This document shows positions 61,660 to 64,000 of a stretch of DNA of 64,000 nucleotides, one piece after another. The stretch's first letter is position 1; each line of letters opens with the position of its first letter. The stretch spans positions 136,715,445-136,779,444 of the forward strand of contig CP092863.1 in NCBI GenBank assembly GCA_030710605.1, read 5' to 3'. A program made the translations under genes and the position numbers. The stretch is from Cordylochernes scorpioides (Eukaryota > Arthropoda > Arachnida > Pseudoscorpiones > Chernetidae). Below the pieces are notes generated by a model, which made no database searches, was not told where the DNA came from, and worked only from the letters and a program-made list of their open reading frames with translations.

Positions 61660-61800
61660 ATCACAAGGTAATAAGACCAAATCCAAATTAATAAATAGTG
61701 TGTGACGTTTCAGTAACAATGCTGTTACAGAAACGTCACACACTATTTATTTATTTGGATTTGGTCTTATTACCTTTTGTTTATAATCTATAATCCAAAT
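61660..61800. repeat. Compact palindrome of Penelope-type 3' ends
   Basis: gtgtgtgacgtttcagtaac and inverted gttacagaaacgtcacacac, with the outer arms ggtaataagaccaaatcc / ggatttggtcttattacc. The arms nearly touch. Confidence 0.82.
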
Positions 61801-61804
61801 TGTG

Positions 61805-62040
61805 CCTTATGGATGATGGTTACAACAATTCTACTGAAGTGTCACACACAATTTATTTATATGGATTATGATCTTAATACCATGTGCTCTTAATCTATAA
61901 TCCAAATTGTCCCTAATCAACTTAATGTGTGAGATAACAAAGAAGAAGATTGATAAGGTACAATTTGGATTATAGATTATAAACACAAGGTAATACAACC
62001 ACAAATCCAATTATTTGAATTTTTATATTTTATAATTTTA
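61805..62040. repeat. Decayed Penelope-type tails
   Basis: Pieces such as ctactgaagtgtcacacac, atctataatccaaattgt and aatttggattatagattata repeat the tail sequence of the neighbouring palindromes. Confidence 0.5.
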
Positions 62041-62043
62041 TTA

Positions 62044-62222
62044 CAGTAGAACCTCTCTATAAAGGACAACACCTAATTGCAGAGCTAAAGTATCCTTTAA
62101 GGAGAGGTGTCTTCTTCCCGGAGAGTTGCTAAATTATAAAAATGATAATTTTACAAATGAAAACTGTCCTTTTTGGAGAATTGTCCGCTAGCGGGGTTGT
62201 CTGATAAAAGGAAGTTCTACTG
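62044..62222. mobile_element. Pogo-type MITE, CAGTAGAAC family
   Basis: 179 bp, CAGTAGAACCTCTC to GGAAGTTCTACTG, flanked by TA. Confidence 0.88.
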
Positions 62223-62257
62223 TATATAATTTTTTATAATTATTTTTGTAATAACTA

Positions 62258-62654
62258 CAGTTAAACCTGTCTATAGCGCCTCCTTTTGGGACTCACCAAA
62301 ATAGTGTGCTATAGAGAGGGGGTGCTATAGACAGGTCACTTTTAATGTAAATCGCATCGTACTACGTATTTAAAATCGGGTGCTATTTAGAGGGGGTGCT
62401 ATAGACAGGTCACTTTTAATGTAAATCGCATCGTACTACGTATTTAAAATCGGGTGCTATTTAGAGGGGGTGCTATAGACAGGTCACTTTTAATGTAAAT
62501 CGCATCGTACTACGTATTTAAAATAGGGTGCTATTTAGAGGGGGTGCTATAGACAGGTCACTTTTAATGTAAATCGCATCATACTACGTATTTAAAATAG
62601 GGCGCTATAGAGAGAGGCGCTATTTAGAGGGGGCGCTATAGACAGGTTTAACTG
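62258..62654. mobile_element. CAGTTAAACC MITE with four-fold internal repeat
   Basis: Ends CAGTTAAACCTGTCTATAGC and, inverted, gctatagacaggtttaactg. The block gtcacttttaatgtaaatcg, actacgtatttaaaat, tatttagagggggtgctata is repeated four times with a period of about 74-80 bp. The single-unit form is at 41338-41485. Confidence 0.9.
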
Positions 62655-62659
62655 TATTT

Positions 62660-62910
62660 GAATTATTATTTGGTCTCTCTTATTACCTTGTAAAGAAGAT
62701 CTTGATGTTGTTGAAAAGTATCGCAGAGGGGGTTATACCTTAGGCCTTCTTTCTCCTTCTAAGCCTAAATCCTCCCAGTACTTAGGCCTGGAGTGATGTC
62801 ATGCTATGATTGGCTTACTCACTCTCTGATCTCAGCATGAGACAGCTACTTGATGAGTGAGAGGACATTGCACCCTTTGTCACCTTCACCTCATTTACCC
62901 TTACAACAAA
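62660..62910. other. Unassigned sequence
   Basis: No gene or named repeat recognised. Confidence 0.35.
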
Positions 62911-62914
62911 ACAA

Positions 62915-63522
62915 CAACAAAAAAAAGCCTTTATTCAGGATCACTGATCCTATACAGGATTCACCAGAGGTATGCATAAGAACAAAGCAGTGAGACAAAG
63001 GAAATAACGATATATACAGAAGAAAAAGAAACAAGAAAGAGAAAGAGGGAAGCAAGAAAAACAACACAAAAAGAGTAGCAGTAAGAAAGTGAGGAGTGAG
63101 TGTTACTTGGCCTTCTTCTGAGATACGGACTTGTGGAAACCATAAAACGCCGTAGCAATATACTTATTCTGGGTCATATTGTCAATTATTGATGGAAGTG
63201 AAGCACAGAGTTGCCCAGTTTTGAGCATAAGGGTTCTTCTTTCTTCTTTCAGAGCATAGCAATCAAAAATATAGTGAGTGATTTCATTTTTTAGTTTTGA
63301 ATTACAGAAGGTACAAATCGGGTCCTCACCGCAGAGCATCTTGGTGTGGTTTTCTCTAAAAAAACTTGAAAGTATTCTAACTTGTGCGAGTAGTCTTACA
63401 ACCGGGAAAGGAAAATCCCCTAAAAGGTATCCCTCCGTCATGAAAGATATGTGAATGTCTTTGTAGTGAGAGTATAGCCATTTACCCTTAAAATGTACCA
63501 TGTTGCCTGGAGTGCACTGCAT
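62915..63522 (-). pseudogene. LINE ORF2 C-terminus and 3' UTR
   Basis: The minus-strand frame 63522-63103 ends with a Cys/His knuckle (CTFCNSKLKNEITHYIFDCY) and a short basic tail, as in many non-LTR polymerases. The 3' UTR (63102-62915) ends gaatcctgtataggatcagt, gatcctgaataaagg with an AATAAA signal, then a run rich in T on this strand. The 5' part is missing. Confidence 0.75.
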
Positions 63523-63662
63523 GGACCAATGGTCGCGAGGTCAGAGCAGGCTTACAACATCCGCAGTTATCAATTCGCATGCAGGATATCCGCTAGTAGC
63601 TCCACGTGGGATTGACCGTTGGATGTAAACATGAATTGAGGACACCAAGATAGGGTGGTAGG

Positions 63663-63843
63663 GAAAATTAGAAACTATTTTAGACGCGTAAGATTCTTTT
63701 TGAAATTAAACAATTTCTACTGCCCTTACTGCAATGGAAAAATTAATGGAGCACTCCCATTAATTTTTCCATTGCAGTAAGGGCAGTAGAAATTGTTTAA
63801 TTTCAAAAAGAATCTTACGCGTCTAAAATAGTTTCTAATTTTC
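63663..63843. mobile_element. Perfect palindrome, 87-bp arms
   Basis: Left arm 63663-63749 and right arm 63757-63843 are exact inverted copies around the 7-base centre agcactc. The arms contain tttagacgcgtaagattctt and actgcccttactgcaatgg, shared in part with the MITEs at 40140-40335 and 318-720. The flank cataacagatggcgcg resembles the M1 flank at 719-735. Confidence 0.95.
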
Positions 63844-64000
63844 ATAACAGATGGCGCGATAGTGCATCATAATAGGGTGGTAGTGTTTACAAATCCTTGA
63901 CTAAAGGGCCTAACAACAATAAAAATCTGCGTTCTTGTGTAAAAATTCATAATTCACTTCAAATCATTGAATAAATTCATCAATAAATATTAATCACAAA

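Noticed and set aside
1..64000. Species assignment (for example a copepod, spider or mollusc)
   Set aside because: The element mix and the TCAGT initiator favour an arthropod, but no single-copy gene here is recognised well enough to name a group.

Overview
The window looks like AT-rich nuclear DNA of an invertebrate animal, most likely an arthropod. Evidence: eukaryotic tRNA-Gly(GCC) and tRNA-Phe(GAA) sequences, 5S rRNA-derived sequence, tRNA-derived SINEs, Ty3/Gypsy, Penelope-like, LINE, mariner, Tc1 and pogo/Tigger elements, TA-flanked MITEs, candidate spliced exons, and a TATA box with a TCAGT-type initiator. I cannot name the species. Nothing bacterial or phage-like is present, and no CRISPR array.

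Layout. 0-7 kb: MITEs, a mariner scrap, a GC-rich island that may be a promoter/first exon, a large palindrome, and Gypsy element 1 (2553-6675, minus strand, near-identical LTRs, broken genes). 7-15 kb: tandem arrays (about 115 bp and about 111 bp units) with several candidate minus-strand exons between them. 15-22 kb: LINE scraps, a candidate promoter at 16.6 kb, a mariner nested in a DD37D transposon, and a 117-126 bp array. 22-26 kb: a candidate first coding exon, a LINE ORF1, and two more arrays. 26-35 kb: SINEs, a mariner with a single stop codon, and a 5S rRNA copy carrying an insertion. 35.4-39.7 kb: Gypsy element 2, intact, with identical LTRs and one 1302-codon gag-pol frame. 40-54 kb: SINEs, MITEs, inverted pairs of Penelope-type 3' ends, tRNA sequences, a Tc1 relic, and a MITE with tandemly multiplied termini. 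54-58 kb: a candidate exon, a 5'-truncated Penelope-like element and LINE 3' ends. 57.9-60.6 kb: a complete Tigger/pogo element with one stop. 61-64 kb: SINE, MITEs, a LINE C-terminus and a perfect 87-bp-arm palindrome.

Almost all recognisable coding capacity belongs to transposons. The probable host signal is a set of short minus-strand exons with plausible splice sites (54.8 and 46.2 kb; 22.1 kb; 15.0, 12.9 and 10.6 kb). Their phases are compatible within the two groups, which suggests the window is largely intron of one or more minus-strand genes swollen by repeats. Recurring themes are non-autonomous elements that have spawned internal tandem arrays, and head-to-head copies that form hairpins. 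Two gypsy elements, one Tigger and one mariner are the best candidates for recent activity; only Gypsy 2 appears uninterrupted.
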